NCBI RefSeq assembly: GCF_016638705.1 | Contig: NZ_CP067341.1 | Location: 5,211,501-5,275,500, forward strand | DNA: 64,000 nt | Reading direction: 5' to 3' | Source of the DNA: Lysinibacillus agricola | Lineage (GTDB): Bacteria; Bacillota; Bacilli; Bacillales_A; Planococcaceae | In this document: one piece after another, positions 44,862 through 55,132 of the stretch | Numbering within the stretch: position 1 is the stretch's first letter | Layout of the letters: every line of letters begins with the position of its first letter | Notes under the pieces: generated by a model | Seen by the model: only the letters and a program-made list of their open reading frames with translations | The model's database searches: none | What the model was told of the DNA's origin: nothing | Translations under genes and position numbers: made by a program

Positions 44862-46223
44862 TTATTCACGTGAAGGTGGTGGCGGCATTTGCGACCAATC
44901 CACATTAATGAATTTATTGAATTCTTTTTTAAAGGCAAGAGTAACTGTACCCGTTGGACCGTTACGCTGTTTAGCAATAATAATTTCAATCATATTTTTA
45001 CTCTCGGACTCCTTATCGTAATAATCATCACGATATAAGAAGGCAACAATATCAGCATCTTGCTCAATACTTCCCGATTCACGTAAGTCACTCATCATTG
45101 GTCGCTTATCTTGACGTTGCTCAACGCCACGAGATAGCTGTGATAATGCAATGACTGGAACCTTTAATTCACGCGCTAAATGTTTTAAAGAACGTGAAAT
45201 CTCAGATACCTCTTGCTGACGGTTCTCCCCTGCTTTACCACTACCTTGAATAAGTTGTAAATAGTCAATCAAAATCATACCGAGGCCATGCTCTTGTGCT
45301 AAACGTCGACATTTTGCGCGAATTTCATTGATACGTACACCCGGTGTATCGTCAATAAAAATTCCTGAATTTGATAAACTCCCCATTGCCATAGTTAGTT
45401 TACCCCAATCTTCTGTTGTTAAAGCACCTGTACGTAAAACTTGTGCATCTATATTTCCCTCTGCACAAAGCATACGCATAACTAGCTGCTCAGCACCCAT
45501 CTCTAAGGAGAAGATCGCAACATTTTCCCGCGCTTGAACGGCAACACTTTGTGCGACATTCAATGCAAAGGCTGTTTTCCCTACAGATGGACGTGCCGCA
45601 ACAATAATTAAATCGTTACGCTGGAAGCCAGCTGTTATATGGTCTAAGTCACGGAAGCCTGTCGGAATACCTGTAACATCACCTTTTTGTGATTGAAGCT
45701 TCTCAATGTTATCAAAGGTTTCCACCAATACGTCTTTGACATGCTTAAAGTCACCCGCATTTTTACGATTGGCTACCTCCATCATTTTCTTCTCTGCTTC
45801 GCCTAGTAATGCCTCTACCTCATCCTCACGAGTATAGCCATCTTCTACTATTTTAGTAGCTACACGAATTAAGCGACGTAATAGAGCCTTTTCTTCGACA
45901 ATTTTCGCATAGTGTGCGACGTTAGCAGCCGTAGGGACAGCATTGGCGAGCTCTAGTAAATACGATAGCCCGCCAACATCCTCAATTTCTTTTTTAGCTG
46001 ATAATTCTTCAGTAACTGTGACAACATCTATCGCTTTTCCTTGATCACTTAAACGTAGCATCGTTTCGAAAATTTGCTTATGTGCATTATGATAAAAATC
46101 ATCTGCTAGTAAAATTTCAGATGCAGTGATTAACGATTGAGGATCGAGGAAAATCGCACCGATAACCGATTGCTCCGCTTCCCGGTTATGCGGTGGAACG
46201 CGATCCATCATCGGTTCGTTCAT
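44862..46223 (-). CDS. dnaC: Replicative DNA helicase
   Basis: 453 residues, DnaB family (named DnaC in Bacillus). An N-terminal helical domain (HNREAEQSVIGAIFLDPQSL) and a RecA-like domain with Walker A ARPSVGKTAF (near residue 210) and GMILIDYLQLIQG are present; the DnaB signature LSQLSRGVEQR is intact. It is the fork helicase. It follows rplI by 13 bases, as in related genomes. No intein is seen. Confidence 0.97.
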   Translation of the reverse strand: MNEPMMDRVPPHNREAEQSVIGAIFLDPQSLITASEILLADDFYHNAHKQIFETMLRLSDQGKAIDVVTVTEELSAKKEIEDVGGLSYLLELANAVPTAANVAHYAKIVEEKALLRRLIRVATKIVEDGYTREDEVEALLGEAEKKMMEVANRKNAGDFKHVKDVLVETFDNIEKLQSQKGDVTGIPTGFRDLDHITAGFQRNDLIIVAARPSVGKTAFALNVAQSVAVQARENVAIFSLEMGAEQLVMRMLCAEGNIDAQVLRTGALTTEDWGKLTMAMGSLSNSGIFIDDTPGVRINEIRAKCRRLAQEHGLGMILIDYLQLIQGSGKAGENRQQEVSEISRSLKHLARELKVPVIALSQLSRGVEQRQDKRPMMSDLRESGSIEQDADIVAFLYRDDYYDKESESKNMIEIIIAKQRNGPTGTVTLAFKKEFNKFINVDWSQMPPPPSRE

Positions 46224-46236
46224 GGATTGTCGCCCC

Positions 46237-46683
46237 TTATTCTTCCGTTACATGAACTTTTAAAGTAGCAGATACTTCATGGTGTAGTTTTACAGGTACA
46301 TTTGTAAAGCCTAGCGCACGAATTCCATCACTTAAAGTCATTTTACGTTTATCAATTTTTATGCCATGCGTTTTTTGAAGCGCATCGGCAATTTGCTTTG
46401 TAGATACTGAACCAAATAGGCGACCACCTTCACCTGATTTTGCTTTTAATTCTACCGTTAAAGCTTCTAATTTTTCTTTTAATGCTTCCGCTTCTGCTAA
46501 TTCTGCAGCAGCATTTTTAGCTTCTAAATTCTTTTGACCTTCTAATTGACTTAATGCTTGTGCATTTGCTTCAGCAGCATAGCCATTTTTAATTAAGAAG
46601 TTTTGTGCATAGCCGTCTGCTACATTTTTAACTTCTCCTTTTTTCCCTTTTCCTTTAACATCTTTTAAAAATACTACTTTCAT
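46237..46683 (-). CDS. rplI: 50S ribosomal protein L9
   Basis: 148 residues with the conserved start [20 protein letters not shown] and [12 protein letters not shown], a long connecting helix, and a C-terminal domain beginning [14 protein letters not shown]. The start overlaps the end of gdpP by four bases (ATGA). Confidence 0.97.
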   Translation of the reverse strand: MKVVFLKDVKGKGKKGEVKNVADGYAQNFLIKNGYAAEANAQALSQLEGQKNLEAKNAAAELAEAEALKEKLEALTVELKAKSGEGGRLFGSVSTKQIADALQKTHGIKIDKRKMTLSDGIRALGFTNVPVKLHHEVSATLKVHVTEE

Positions 46684-48653
46684 GATTCCGAACTCCCTTC
46701 GAGTACCTCATTTATGGCCTCTTCTAGATATTTTTTTACTCCAGCAATGGAATTTGCTTCGATTTGGCAAGCTGCATTAGTTAAATGTCCGCCGCCGCCT
46801 AGCTTTTCCATAACAAGCTGTACGTTGACCTCGCCAAGTGATCTTGCACTTATGCCGATTTTGCCATCTGAACGATGCGCAATGACAAAGGAAGCACCAA
46901 CATCCTTCATTGTTAGTAAAATGTCTGCTGTTTGCGCAATTAGTACAGAATCATACACTTTCGATTCCTCACCTGCAGCAATAGCAATCCCCGGCTTCAC
47001 GAACTTAACAGTTTGCACTATTTTAGAACGCTCGATATACGTAGCTACATCTTCTTTTAGTAATCGCTGTACTAACACTGTATCGGCACCATTCGTCCGT
47101 AAATAAGAAGCTGCTTCAAATGTACGGGCTCCTGTACGCAGTGTAAAACTCTTCGTATCTACAATAATTCCCGCCAGTAATGCAGTAGCCTCTAGCATAT
47201 TAATCTTCGCACGTTTTGGTTGATACTCGAGTAACTCCGTCACAAGTTCAGCTGTGGACGAGGCATATGGCTCCATATAAACAAGCGTTGGATTTCCTAT
47301 AAAATCCTCACTTCTACGATGGTGATCAATTACTACCACTTTTTCAGCTAGCTTCAATAGGTGTGAATCGATGACTAAATTCGGTTTATGTGTATCGACA
47401 ATAACGAGCAATGACTTTTCTGTCATTCTTGTCGCAGCTTCCTCTGGTGTTATGAAATTTTCATAGAAATCCGATTTATTCTCAATTTCATTCATTAAAC
47501 GTGTTACACTGCCGTTTAATTCGTCGAAATTTATGATGACATAGCCCTTTACATCATTCATTTGTGCCATTTTACGTACACCAACAGAGGCACCGATAGA
47601 GTCCATATCAGGGTTTTTATGTCCCATAACAAACACTTGGTCACTATCCTGAATTAAATCACGTAATGCATGGGAAATAACACGTGCTCTAACGCGCGTA
47701 CGTTTCTCAACAGGATTCGTTTTCCCACCATAGAATTTTAGTTTTCCTGTAGGCTGCTTGATAGCAACCTGATCACCACCACGACCTAAAACGAGATCAA
47801 GACTTGATTGTGCTAGTTCACCAAGTTCCACTAATGAAGATGAACCTGCACCAACACCAATACTTAATGTTAATGACATATTTTTTTGTGCTGTTTTTTC
47901 TCGAATTGTATCTAAGATAGCAAATTTTTTCTTTTCAAGTTCCATTAAAATGGATTCGTTTAAGACAGCTAAAAAACGATCGGATGATATTCGTTTCACA
48001 AATATCCCTTGCTCAGCCGCCCAATCATTAACAATTGATGTCACCATCGTATTCGTTAAACTACGTGGCTGATCATCCATCGCTTGCGTAATTTCGTCAT
48101 AGTTATCAACAAATAAAATCGCAATGACTGTACGATCTGCATAGTATTGTTTTTCAATAGCGATTTGCTCAGTGATATCAAAGAAATATAGCAAATTCTC
48201 TTCTTTTTTATAATAAACTCGATATTTACGATCACGGAGCGTAATCGTATCTTCGTTTGTCTCTTCGGTCTTCATTAGAACGTAGATGTCATCAGATATA
48301 TTAACGATTCCTTCACCTACTAAATTTTCCATATTTAAAACACTTTGCATATATGGATTCGACCATTCTATTTCATATTGTTCATTTACAAGTAAAATCC
48401 CAATTGGCATTTCCAGCAATGCCTCTTCCCCTACTTTTTTCATGCGGAAGGAGATGGATTCAATGTGCTTTTCTGTTTCTTCAAAAGTAATCTGTTCTAC
48501 TTTCCACGTATAGACCATTAATAGAACAAAACCTACTCCATAACCAATACCTATCCCGATATTCCAAATACATAGGAGCCCGAACGTCACAATGCCAAAA
48601 ATGGAAAGAACAAAAAGCGGATAGCGGATTGGTCGTTTTCTAAAAGTCCCCAT
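46680..48653 (-). CDS. gdpP: Cyclic-di-AMP phosphodiesterase GdpP
   Basis: 657 residues. Two membrane helices (about 8-46), a PAS-like domain, a degenerate GGDEF domain ([20 protein letters not shown]) and the DHH-DHHA1 phosphodiesterase with [30 protein letters not shown] and [10 protein letters not shown]. It breaks down c-di-AMP and so affects potassium balance, wall stress and beta-lactam tolerance. Order yybS-gdpP-rplI-dnaC is conserved. Confidence 0.96.
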   Translation of the reverse strand: MGTFRKRPIRYPLFVLSIFGIVTFGLLCIWNIGIGIGYGVGFVLLMVYTWKVEQITFEETEKHIESISFRMKKVGEEALLEMPIGILLVNEQYEIEWSNPYMQSVLNMENLVGEGIVNISDDIYVLMKTEETNEDTITLRDRKYRVYYKKEENLLYFFDITEQIAIEKQYYADRTVIAILFVDNYDEITQAMDDQPRSLTNTMVTSIVNDWAAEQGIFVKRISSDRFLAVLNESILMELEKKKFAILDTIREKTAQKNMSLTLSIGVGAGSSSLVELGELAQSSLDLVLGRGGDQVAIKQPTGKLKFYGGKTNPVEKRTRVRARVISHALRDLIQDSDQVFVMGHKNPDMDSIGASVGVRKMAQMNDVKGYVIINFDELNGSVTRLMNEIENKSDFYENFITPEEAATRMTEKSLLVIVDTHKPNLVIDSHLLKLAEKVVVIDHHRRSEDFIGNPTLVYMEPYASSTAELVTELLEYQPKRAKINMLEATALLAGIIVDTKSFTLRTGARTFEAASYLRTNGADTVLVQRLLKEDVATYIERSKIVQTVKFVKPGIAIAAGEESKVYDSVLIAQTADILLTMKDVGASFVIAHRSDGKIGISARSLGEVNVQLVMEKLGGGGHLTNAACQIEANSIAGVKKYLEEAINEVLEGSSES

Positions 48654-48665
48654 TACATCAGCCCC

Positions 48666-49607
48666 TTATTCTTTAGTTTTCCCCTTCACAAGTGAACGTA
48701 CGTCGAAACCTAAATCTACGATGCCCAGCAATATCATAAAGGATGATAGTGGTAAGGCTAACAAAGTAGCTATCCATTTTACGGCATTTGGCATTCCTTT
48801 TTTAGAAATAAAGTAATGGATAAAGGAAATCCCCTGCAGGATTAATAACATCCATAAAACATAAGAAACATTTAAAACAATAATATCTAATGTAGATCCA
48901 GATTCTGGACGCATAAATAAGTTAATGGATAAAACAATCATGTAATACCATAAAATAGATCGTGGTAGACGCATTTGTTGGAACGGTGCAAATTTCGGTA
49001 CGTCTAAACCAAGACGTTTTAATACAGGTAAATTTAACGTTATGATTATAAATGCTGTCATAAATGCAGAGATCGTTACCGTTGCAGGTATTGTCAGCTC
49101 AATTGTTTTTAGCAGGGCATCAATTAGCTCTGGCTGAAATGCTTCTTGACCTGTCATAGTTTTTGCAAGTTCATTTGATTGCTCATAACTTTCGCGGAAC
49201 AGCTCCATGCTCATGCTAATGATATTGATACCAGCAAATTGAACATAGGCTACATAGACAATTGCCATTGACAGAAGAACAGCAACCCCTGATGACATGA
49301 ATAGGTAAAGTTTGCTTTTCTTTAGATTAATTGCACTTCCTATAACGACACCAAGTAATGCCAAAATCAAGGCAAATGGTAACATAATTATGCCACTCAT
49401 TAAAGTGGTTAAGATACATCCTACTACTGCTACAAATATTGATGCGGAACGCTTGTAATTTGCGCTATACCAAGCAATCGGTAGTGGAGCAAATAGTAGA
49501 CTTACGATAGAAATGAGTGGTACGTATGCAGAAATAAGCATTAGAATTGTAAAGATTGCAACCATCATTGAGCCTTGTACAAGCGCCTTTGTTTGATTAT
49601 TCGGCAT
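48666..49607 (-). CDS. yybS: YybS family membrane protein (DUF2232)
   Basis: 313 residues with about eight hydrophobic segments, beginning with MPNNQTKALVQGSMMVAIFT and containing the family stretch LFAPLPIAWYSANYKRSASI. It lies 12 bases before gdpP. The family is found in this locus across Bacillales; transport-like structure, function unknown. Confidence 0.88.
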   Translation of the reverse strand: MPNNQTKALVQGSMMVAIFTILMLISAYVPLISIVSLLFAPLPIAWYSANYKRSASIFVAVVGCILTTLMSGIIMLPFALILALLGVVIGSAINLKKSKLYLFMSSGVAVLLSMAIVYVAYVQFAGINIISMSMELFRESYEQSNELAKTMTGQEAFQPELIDALLKTIELTIPATVTISAFMTAFIIITLNLPVLKRLGLDVPKFAPFQQMRLPRSILWYYMIVLSINLFMRPESGSTLDIIVLNVSYVLWMLLILQGISFIHYFISKKGMPNAVKWIATLLALPLSSFMILLGIVDLGFDVRSLVKGKTKE

Positions 49608-50316
49608 TGAAAACCTTCCTTTTTTCAGTCAAACTTACTGACCTTTATTGTACCATTTTTTCAGGTTATTGAACAAAAAACGCTAAGAACAACTGAATGC
49701 TTTGCCATTAATTTTGTAGAACCAATGACTAAAGCATAAAATACATAACTATATAGGAGATTTTTTACCGAAAAAGCATATCAAATTCATTCCCTGATTA
49801 GGTTCTTCTTTAAATATATTGAAACGCTCCAATTATTATTATATTTCAACGACAAGCACACTCGATATAAGTATGGTCAACACCTTGGCGACATCAATCT
49901 TATTTGTCTTCTGCTAGTTACGTTGGTACTTAGCGCTAATGACGCTTTCGACAGTTACTAATACATGAAAAAAGGCTTTTAATCGAAATGATTATAAGCC
50001 GTTTTGTTTTTAAAAATGTCCTTAGTCGATTGTTCCTCTCACCATACGTTTCAGAAATACGATAGCATTTTGTTTCTCAATCTCTAACATTTCATTTTTC
50101 TTTATTCATGTCTCTTAAAAGTGTAATAAATTCTTATACTAATAGCAAATGGTAATATATAGAGCAATTACTGAGATAAAATCAACCATATTACCGAAAT
50201 AAGGATATCCATTTTCATCTTCCAAGTTACAAGATTATCCTTCTTTAGCAACTCCATTTTTACAAATAAAAAAAGCACAATCAAAGCGATTAAACCTTGT
50301 TGTGCCTTTAAATATA
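49608..50316. other. Intergenic region with rpsR scar and hairpins
   Basis: No intact gene. Contents: a degenerate rpsR 3' scar (49901-49931), a hairpin near 49973-50004 (AAAAGGCTT / AAGCCGTTTT), and a weakened terminator of rpsR copy 1 (GCACAA 50275-50280 / TTGTGC 50300-50305). Confidence 0.6.
49901..49931 (-). pseudogene. Degenerate third copy of the rpsR 3' end
   Basis: TATTTGTCTTCTGCTA (16 of 16 bases of the rpsR end) is followed at once by GTTACGTTGGTACTT, which matches the rpsR segment GTT-A(AT)TTACGTTGGTACTT lying about 50 bases further inside the gene. It is best explained as an old rpsR end with an internal deletion. Confidence 0.5.
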
Positions 50317-50600
50317 TTATTTGTCTTCTGCTACGAATGGAAGTAATCCCATGATACGAGATACTTTGATAGCTGAAGTTAATTTACGTTGGTACTTTGC
50401 ACTTGTGCCAGTTACGCGACGTGGTAAAATTTTACCGCGCTCAGAGATGAATTTCTTTAAAAGATCTACATCTTTGTAGTCGATATGCGTAATATTGTTT
50501 GAAGTGAAGTAGCAAACTTTACGGCGTTTGCGGCCTCCGCGACGTGGTGCCATAGTATGTCTCCTCCTTATCATTTTTTAATTTAGAAGTATTAGAACGG
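50316..50600. repeat. 285-bp direct repeat containing rpsR (left copy)
   Basis: Bases 50316-50600 match 56103-56387 (offset 5787) with one mismatch in the 5' spacer and none in the coding part. The repeat begins at the rpsR stop region and ends within the last bases of ssb (ATTAGAACGG). It flanks the 50.6-56.1 kb insertion. Confidence 0.9.
50317..50574 (-). CDS. rpsR: 30S ribosomal protein S18, second copy
   Basis: 85 residues, same coding sequence base for base as the copy at 56104-56361. S18 family features [20 protein letters not shown] and [20 protein letters not shown]. The ribosome site AAGGAGGAG is kept, but the copy lies behind only about 20 bases of the ssb-rpsR junction and then foreign DNA, and its terminator stem is weakened. 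It has no cysteine-zinc motif difference from copy 2. Whether it is expressed is unclear. Confidence 0.9.
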   Translation of the reverse strand: MIRRRHTMAPRRGGRKRRKVCYFTSNNITHIDYKDVDLLKKFISERGKILPRRVTGTSAKYQRKLTSAIKVSRIMGLLPFVAEDK

Positions 50601-50860
50601 CAATTATGTCTACCACACTGTGTATAATCTTTGTATCTTCAATGTTTAAAACTTCCAAACTACAAATCATGTGTAATCTAGTATAAATATAATAGAAGAA
50701 ACTTAGAATTTTGTAATAAGAAACCCCACACATTTTTTAAAAAAAGAAATATATGTGGGTTGATTTTGAGATAGATTTAATTAAAAAATTATTTTCTATT
50801 TTTCAAATAATTTTTATAGATGTATAAAGAAGGAAATAATCGTAAGTTAATGGTGAATGA

Positions 50861-51022
50861 GAAGTGGGACAACAAAAAGAATATGTGAAAAGAAAGCTTT
50901 CAGAAGAAAAAACGAGTACCATTTATCATCAACGCAAAATTGACGTGGAACTGGTTTTTGGATTCTTGAAGGCTAATTTACGTTTCACTCGATTTTCAGT
51001 TCGTGGAAAATATACTAGATAG
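50861..51022 (+). pseudogene. IS1182-family transposase, C-terminal fragment
   Basis: The plus strand reads QQKEYVKRKLSEEKTSTIYH, QRKIDVELVFGFLKANLRFT and RFSVRGK before a stop. This is the typical C-terminal region of IS1182-type transposases, with the catalytic glutamate in DVE. The rest of the element is gone. Confidence 0.8.
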
Positions 51023-51087
51023 AAAAGAAGTAGCAGCAGAAATAGACTTCAAAAAAATAGAAGGTTTAGATGATATACCTGACATAG

Positions 51088-51498
51088 GACTTACATGGTG
51101 AGCCTGATCACTATGAGAATCTAGTAATTGAACTTAAGAGGCCATCATGTGTCATTGGAGAAAAGGAACTTTCACAAATAAAATCCTATGCATTTGCTAT
51201 CGATGATGATCCTCATTTTGATAAACAAAAGACAAAGTGGAAATTCATTTTACTTGGTATCAAATTAAACAGCCATGCCCAAAGGGAAATGAAACAATCC
51301 GATCGAGAGTTCGGCTTAATATATAATTCTGATAATGTAGAAGTATGGGTTAAAGAATGGAACCAAGTAATCCAAGAAGTTCGGGGTAAACATCAATTTC
51401 TGCAAAAACAGTTAGAACTTGAAATACAGAATGATGAAGAAGGCCTTGAATATTTACATTCACGATATAAACATATTTTACCAAATATTGATAATTAA
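51088..51498 (+). pseudogene. Fragment of a protein with a nuclease-like domain
   Basis: An open frame without start reads EPDHYENLVIELKRPSCVIG, EKELSQIKSYAFAID and on to HILPNIDN. The segment IELKRP is the E-x-K type core of PD-(D/E)XK nucleases, as found at the end of some GHKL-ATPase or restriction-like defence proteins. The N-terminal part is missing. Downstream, 51500-51825 contains further broken frames (FHDSISSTCVDSMWQHIGAV) without a clear family. Confidence 0.55.
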
Positions 51499-51810
51499 TT
51501 TATGGCAAATACAACCCTATAATAAACTAATACCAATTTTTAAAGGTTCTTTATCTGCTAAACAACAACAAGTGGCCAATGGAATAAAAGGAAATTATGC
51601 TAAGGCTTATTGGGTTACAAATTAAAAATGCTTTTAAACGTTTCCATGATTCAATCAGTTCAACTTGCGTGGATAGTATGTGGCAACACATAGGTGCGGT
51701 TGATTTAAGTAAAATACTTAGTCTAATTAAAACTAAGTATTTCTTTCATTCTAAATATTCATTTGTTACTTTCCATGCCGGAAACCTAACTTCGTTACGA
51801 ATAGAATTAT

Positions 51811-52437
51811 TTAATAATTAATATTAAACTTACTTCGATATTTTATTAAAAATACAGAACCTAAGTAAAGAATTATTACAGCAATTAATTGCCACCCTAT
51901 GAAATCATTTACTTCGGTAAAGGCTTTTGGCCGATACCATTGAGACAAATAAAACGGACCTTGTCCCATACCTGTAGTAAACATTCCAAATGTCAAATAA
52001 AATAAAGAAAAAAGTACCCCTAGACCTGAGTGTTTGAAAAATGAAATGGAAAAAGAAGCAATTGCAAAATAAAATAATATAGATGTAAAAGCACTTAAGA
52101 AAAATGCATTATTAATATACTCACTGACAAGAAGAGTAAAAGCTAAACCAACAAGAACACTTAATATTAAAGGCCGAATCATCCCAGTCTGCCAATGAGA
52201 AAGAGGCAACGTTATGAGAAGTTCTTTTTGTTCCAGTGAACCTATATGACTAAATAAAGCTACTATTGGTAATATTGATAGTGGAAATAACAATAAAACA
52301 ATTGTTCCTTCTCCCATCTCGTTCATACCCAATTGAAACTCAAGAAGGATAAATAATAAGGTAAGTATAGGTATTAGAAAAAACGCCCAATATACTTTTA
52401 TTATATAAATAAGATATGTTAGCTCTTTTGTAACCAA
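51811..52437 (-). CDS. ABC transporter permease, small
   Basis: 208 residues with six hydrophobic segments (first: IIKVYWAFFLIPILTLLFIL), a half-size ABC-2 type permease. It overlaps the ATPase gene by 19 bases and is the last gene of the three-gene transporter operon in the rpsR island. No substrate clue within it. Confidence 0.75.
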   Translation of the reverse strand: MVTKELTYLIYIIKVYWAFFLIPILTLLFILLEFQLGMNEMGEGTIVLLLFPLSILPIVALFSHIGSLEQKELLITLPLSHWQTGMIRPLILSVLVGLAFTLLVSEYINNAFFLSAFTSILFYFAIASFSISFFKHSGLGVLFSLFYLTFGMFTTGMGQGPFYLSQWYRPKAFTEVNDFIGWQLIAVIILYLGSVFLIKYRSKFNINY

Positions 52438-53291
52438 ACCATATAACCTTCCTCCAATGTAGGATGTATTTGAACTGCTAGCGGATGTGGTTGTTCATTA
52501 TGAATAATTCGTAACGTTATTTGATTCGAACTAGGTTCCTCCGTAATATTACTAATAAAGAATTCTTTTTTCATAAGCATGGAGTTATAAGCAGTTGAAT
52601 CAACAGTAACTGTCCAAACAAGTTGATTCGCAATACTGACAACATCTTGCACATGAGAATACTTCATAACCGTCCCCTTATTCATAAGTAATACCTCGTC
52701 ACAAGTCATCACAATATCTTCAGTAATGTGAGTTGAAAATAGAACAATTCGTTCTTGAGCAATTCGTTTTAATAAATTTCTAAATCGAATACGTTCTTCT
52801 GGATCTAAGCCAGCAGTTGGTTCATCCACAATTAACAATTGTGGATTATGCATAATAGCTTGAGCAATTCCAACTCGCTGTTTCATACCGCCTGAAAGAT
52901 TCTTTATTTTAATATTTGCTTTGTCTTCCAAGTTAACTTCGATTAATGTTTTTAAGGCAAGTTCTTTTATTTGCTCTAATGCCATCCCCCTTAATATCCC
53001 GATATATTGTAGATATTCAATAATCTTCAAATGCGGAAAAAGTCCGATATGTTGTGGCATATAGCCAATATGTTTTCGAATTTCTTCTTTGTTTTTGTCC
53101 CAATTTAAATTACCTAATGAAATTGTTCCGGTTGTTGGTTCAAAATATGTGGATAAAATACGTAATAAGGTTGTCTTTCCAGCGCCATTAGGACCCAACA
53201 ATCCAACCACACCATTATTTAGGTTGAAAGAGGTTTCTTTTAAAATATCATGATTTTTAACTTTTTTTGAAATGTCATTAACGATTAGCAT
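52419..53291 (-). CDS. ABC transporter ATP-binding protein
   Basis: 290 residues. Walker A GPNGAGKTT (near 34-42), Q-loop GYMPQHIG, signature LSGGMKQR, Walker B LLIVDEPTAGLD and H-loop STHITED are intact, with a C-terminal extension of about 75 residues. It belongs with the permeases on either side, overlapping them by 14 and 19 bases. Confidence 0.88.
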   Translation of the reverse strand: MLIVNDISKKVKNHDILKETSFNLNNGVVGLLGPNGAGKTTLLRILSTYFEPTTGTISLGNLNWDKNKEEIRKHIGYMPQHIGLFPHLKIIEYLQYIGILRGMALEQIKELALKTLIEVNLEDKANIKIKNLSGGMKQRVGIAQAIMHNPQLLIVDEPTAGLDPEERIRFRNLLKRIAQERIVLFSTHITEDIVMTCDEVLLMNKGTVMKYSHVQDVVSIANQLVWTVTVDSTAYNSMLMKKEFFISNITEEPSSNQITLRIIHNEQPHPLAVQIHPTLEEGYMVWLQKS

Positions 53292-55098
53292 TATTAGCCT
53301 CCAAATCTTCCACCATTTGTTGTAATGATAAAACTCCCTTTGTTTGCTGATACCATTCTATAATTAAATGGTTTTTTTCTTCTTTTGATAGTTTTGGATA
53401 ATAAGTTAATAGTTTATTAATTTGATCTGGGTCATATTTATTTTTTAAAAAATTGATCCAAGATTCATGCGTTATCATATCGAAATATACAGCTTCGAAT
53501 AAACTTGTTTCTCCTACATTCAAAAATAGCTGATTTAAAATTGCACTATCTTGTACAAGATTTTCATCTTCAAAAAAGTAACATTCATCTGGATTAGCAC
53601 TAAAAGCAGGATAGGTTGTTAGAGTATAATAATTTTGACATGTCATAGTAACTTCTGTTAATAACTTTTTATTAATCTTGTCGATTTCCGATTGAACACG
53701 CTGTTTATTTAAAATAATTTCATCTGTATTTTTGAAAAACGGATACGTACTTTTATTTTCTGTTATGAACTCCCCTTTTAATAACGTTGGACCGTACATG
53801 TAACCTTTCCAATCCCCGGTATTATCAAGTGATAAATTACTAATAACTTTATCATTATTTTTGAATTTTATATTGTAGTGTTCTTTTCTACTTTCATTAA
53901 GAGGATTTGCTGCCTCTAGTGGATTCATTGGATACCAAGGAGTTGTCCCAATTAACTCAAAAGTAGTAGGACCAACAGATAAGTATTCTTTTGTTTCTAC
54001 TAAAAAAGTTAGTTCCCCGGTTGATTTAGGTAGCGATATTGTCACAATATTATTTTTATGTTCAAAGTTAATTTCTTCCGCATTAAAAAGAACTTTTTGT
54101 ATTTTAAAATCATCCCACAGCGCTAAATGAACTTCATTGAAATCAGAAAAAATTTCAAATTTCACCTCATAGCTTAGTTCTTGTCTATTTTTATGATGGT
54201 CAATAACAAATGAATAATTATCCAGATTATAAGAATAGGCATTCTTATTTTTAAAATTAGATATTTCAAAATCTTTTCCACTTAAAGAAAAATGTTGCTC
54301 ATTAATAATCTGCGGAACAAAGGGAGAGATAAACGGAATGAAAACACTTGCTGTTAATAGTAGAAAAAGTCCACCTTTAACAACTTTTGTTACTCTAAAT
54401 CTTAAAAGTATAAATGTAGTAATTAAAATTAATAACATAAAAATACGCTGCACATATATACCATTATTTATATGCATATTTTCTAACGGGAAAAAAGAGG
54501 GTATAGAAGTAATGTTAGGATCTCCGTTTATTAACCATGCCCCAACAGATGGTGGAATAAAACCTAACATAGAATTATAAGGCATAATTAAAAACCAAAT
54601 AAAAATCATGAAAATATAACTAAAAATATTCGGGATGAATGTAAATACGATATAACCAATAATTATTGAAAAATAAAATGGTAAAAACCACATAAAGAAC
54701 GTATAGAGTAACGTGGTTTTAAATAAATAAAATGTTAACTGTTCAGTTGAATTGTAATGAATATAAACTAGTAAAGTAGTGTAAAAAATTGCGTAATATC
54801 CAAAAGTAATAAAACCCCATATAATTAGTTTATTTATACTCATCTGATTATAAAGAGGTAGTTGCTTGAATTGTTCTATGATGAAATTCTTTTTTTCTGT
54901 CCGGGCTTCTTCAGCACCGTAAAATAAAAATAGTAGATTAATTGTCATAACAAAATAAACCATTAATGGTAAAATCGAAAAACTCGTTAAATTATTTTTT
55001 GGTAAAACAATACTAACAATAATAGATGTAATAAATAATATAGACCATTTGGGTTGTCTAAAAAAATGATATAAGTCGTATTTTATACAATGTAACAT
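53278..55098 (-). CDS. Large ABC permease with an extracellular M1-peptidase-like beta domain
   Basis: 606 residues. Six membrane segments in the first 265 residues (for example LIIWGFITFGYYAIFYTTLL) are followed by about 340 residues outside the membrane. That part contains FELIGTTPWYPMNPLEAANP and a beta-sandwich look like the N-terminal domain of M1 aminopeptidases, but no HExxH, so no peptidase activity is expected. ABC-2 permeases fused to M1-like domains are known in Firmicutes and Bacteroidetes. With the ATPase and small permease it forms an exporter for an unknown substrate, perhaps the secreted protein encoded upstream. Confidence 0.7.
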   Translation of the reverse strand: MLHCIKYDLYHFFRQPKWSILFITSIIVSIVLPKNNLTSFSILPLMVYFVMTINLLFLFYGAEEARTEKKNFIIEQFKQLPLYNQMSINKLIIWGFITFGYYAIFYTTLLVYIHYNSTEQLTFYLFKTTLLYTFFMWFLPFYFSIIIGYIVFTFIPNIFSYIFMIFIWFLIMPYNSMLGFIPPSVGAWLINGDPNITSIPSFFPLENMHINNGIYVQRIFMLLILITTFILLRFRVTKVVKGGLFLLLTASVFIPFISPFVPQIINEQHFSLSGKDFEISNFKNKNAYSYNLDNYSFVIDHHKNRQELSYEVKFEIFSDFNEVHLALWDDFKIQKVLFNAEEINFEHKNNIVTISLPKSTGELTFLVETKEYLSVGPTTFELIGTTPWYPMNPLEAANPLNESRKEHYNIKFKNNDKVISNLSLDNTGDWKGYMYGPTLLKGEFITENKSTYPFFKNTDEIILNKQRVQSEIDKINKKLLTEVTMTCQNYYTLTTYPAFSANPDECYFFEDENLVQDSAILNQLFLNVGETSLFEAVYFDMITHESWINFLKNKYDPDQINKLLTYYPKLSKEEKNHLIIEWYQQTKGVLSLQQMVEDLEANNANR

Positions 55099-55132
55099 TG
55101 GTTACCCTCCTAACTGACGACTAATAGATAAA

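Noticed and set aside
53278..55098. Active M1 aminopeptidase fused to the permease
   Set aside because: No HExxH zinc motif or GxMEN-type motif is present in the outer domain.
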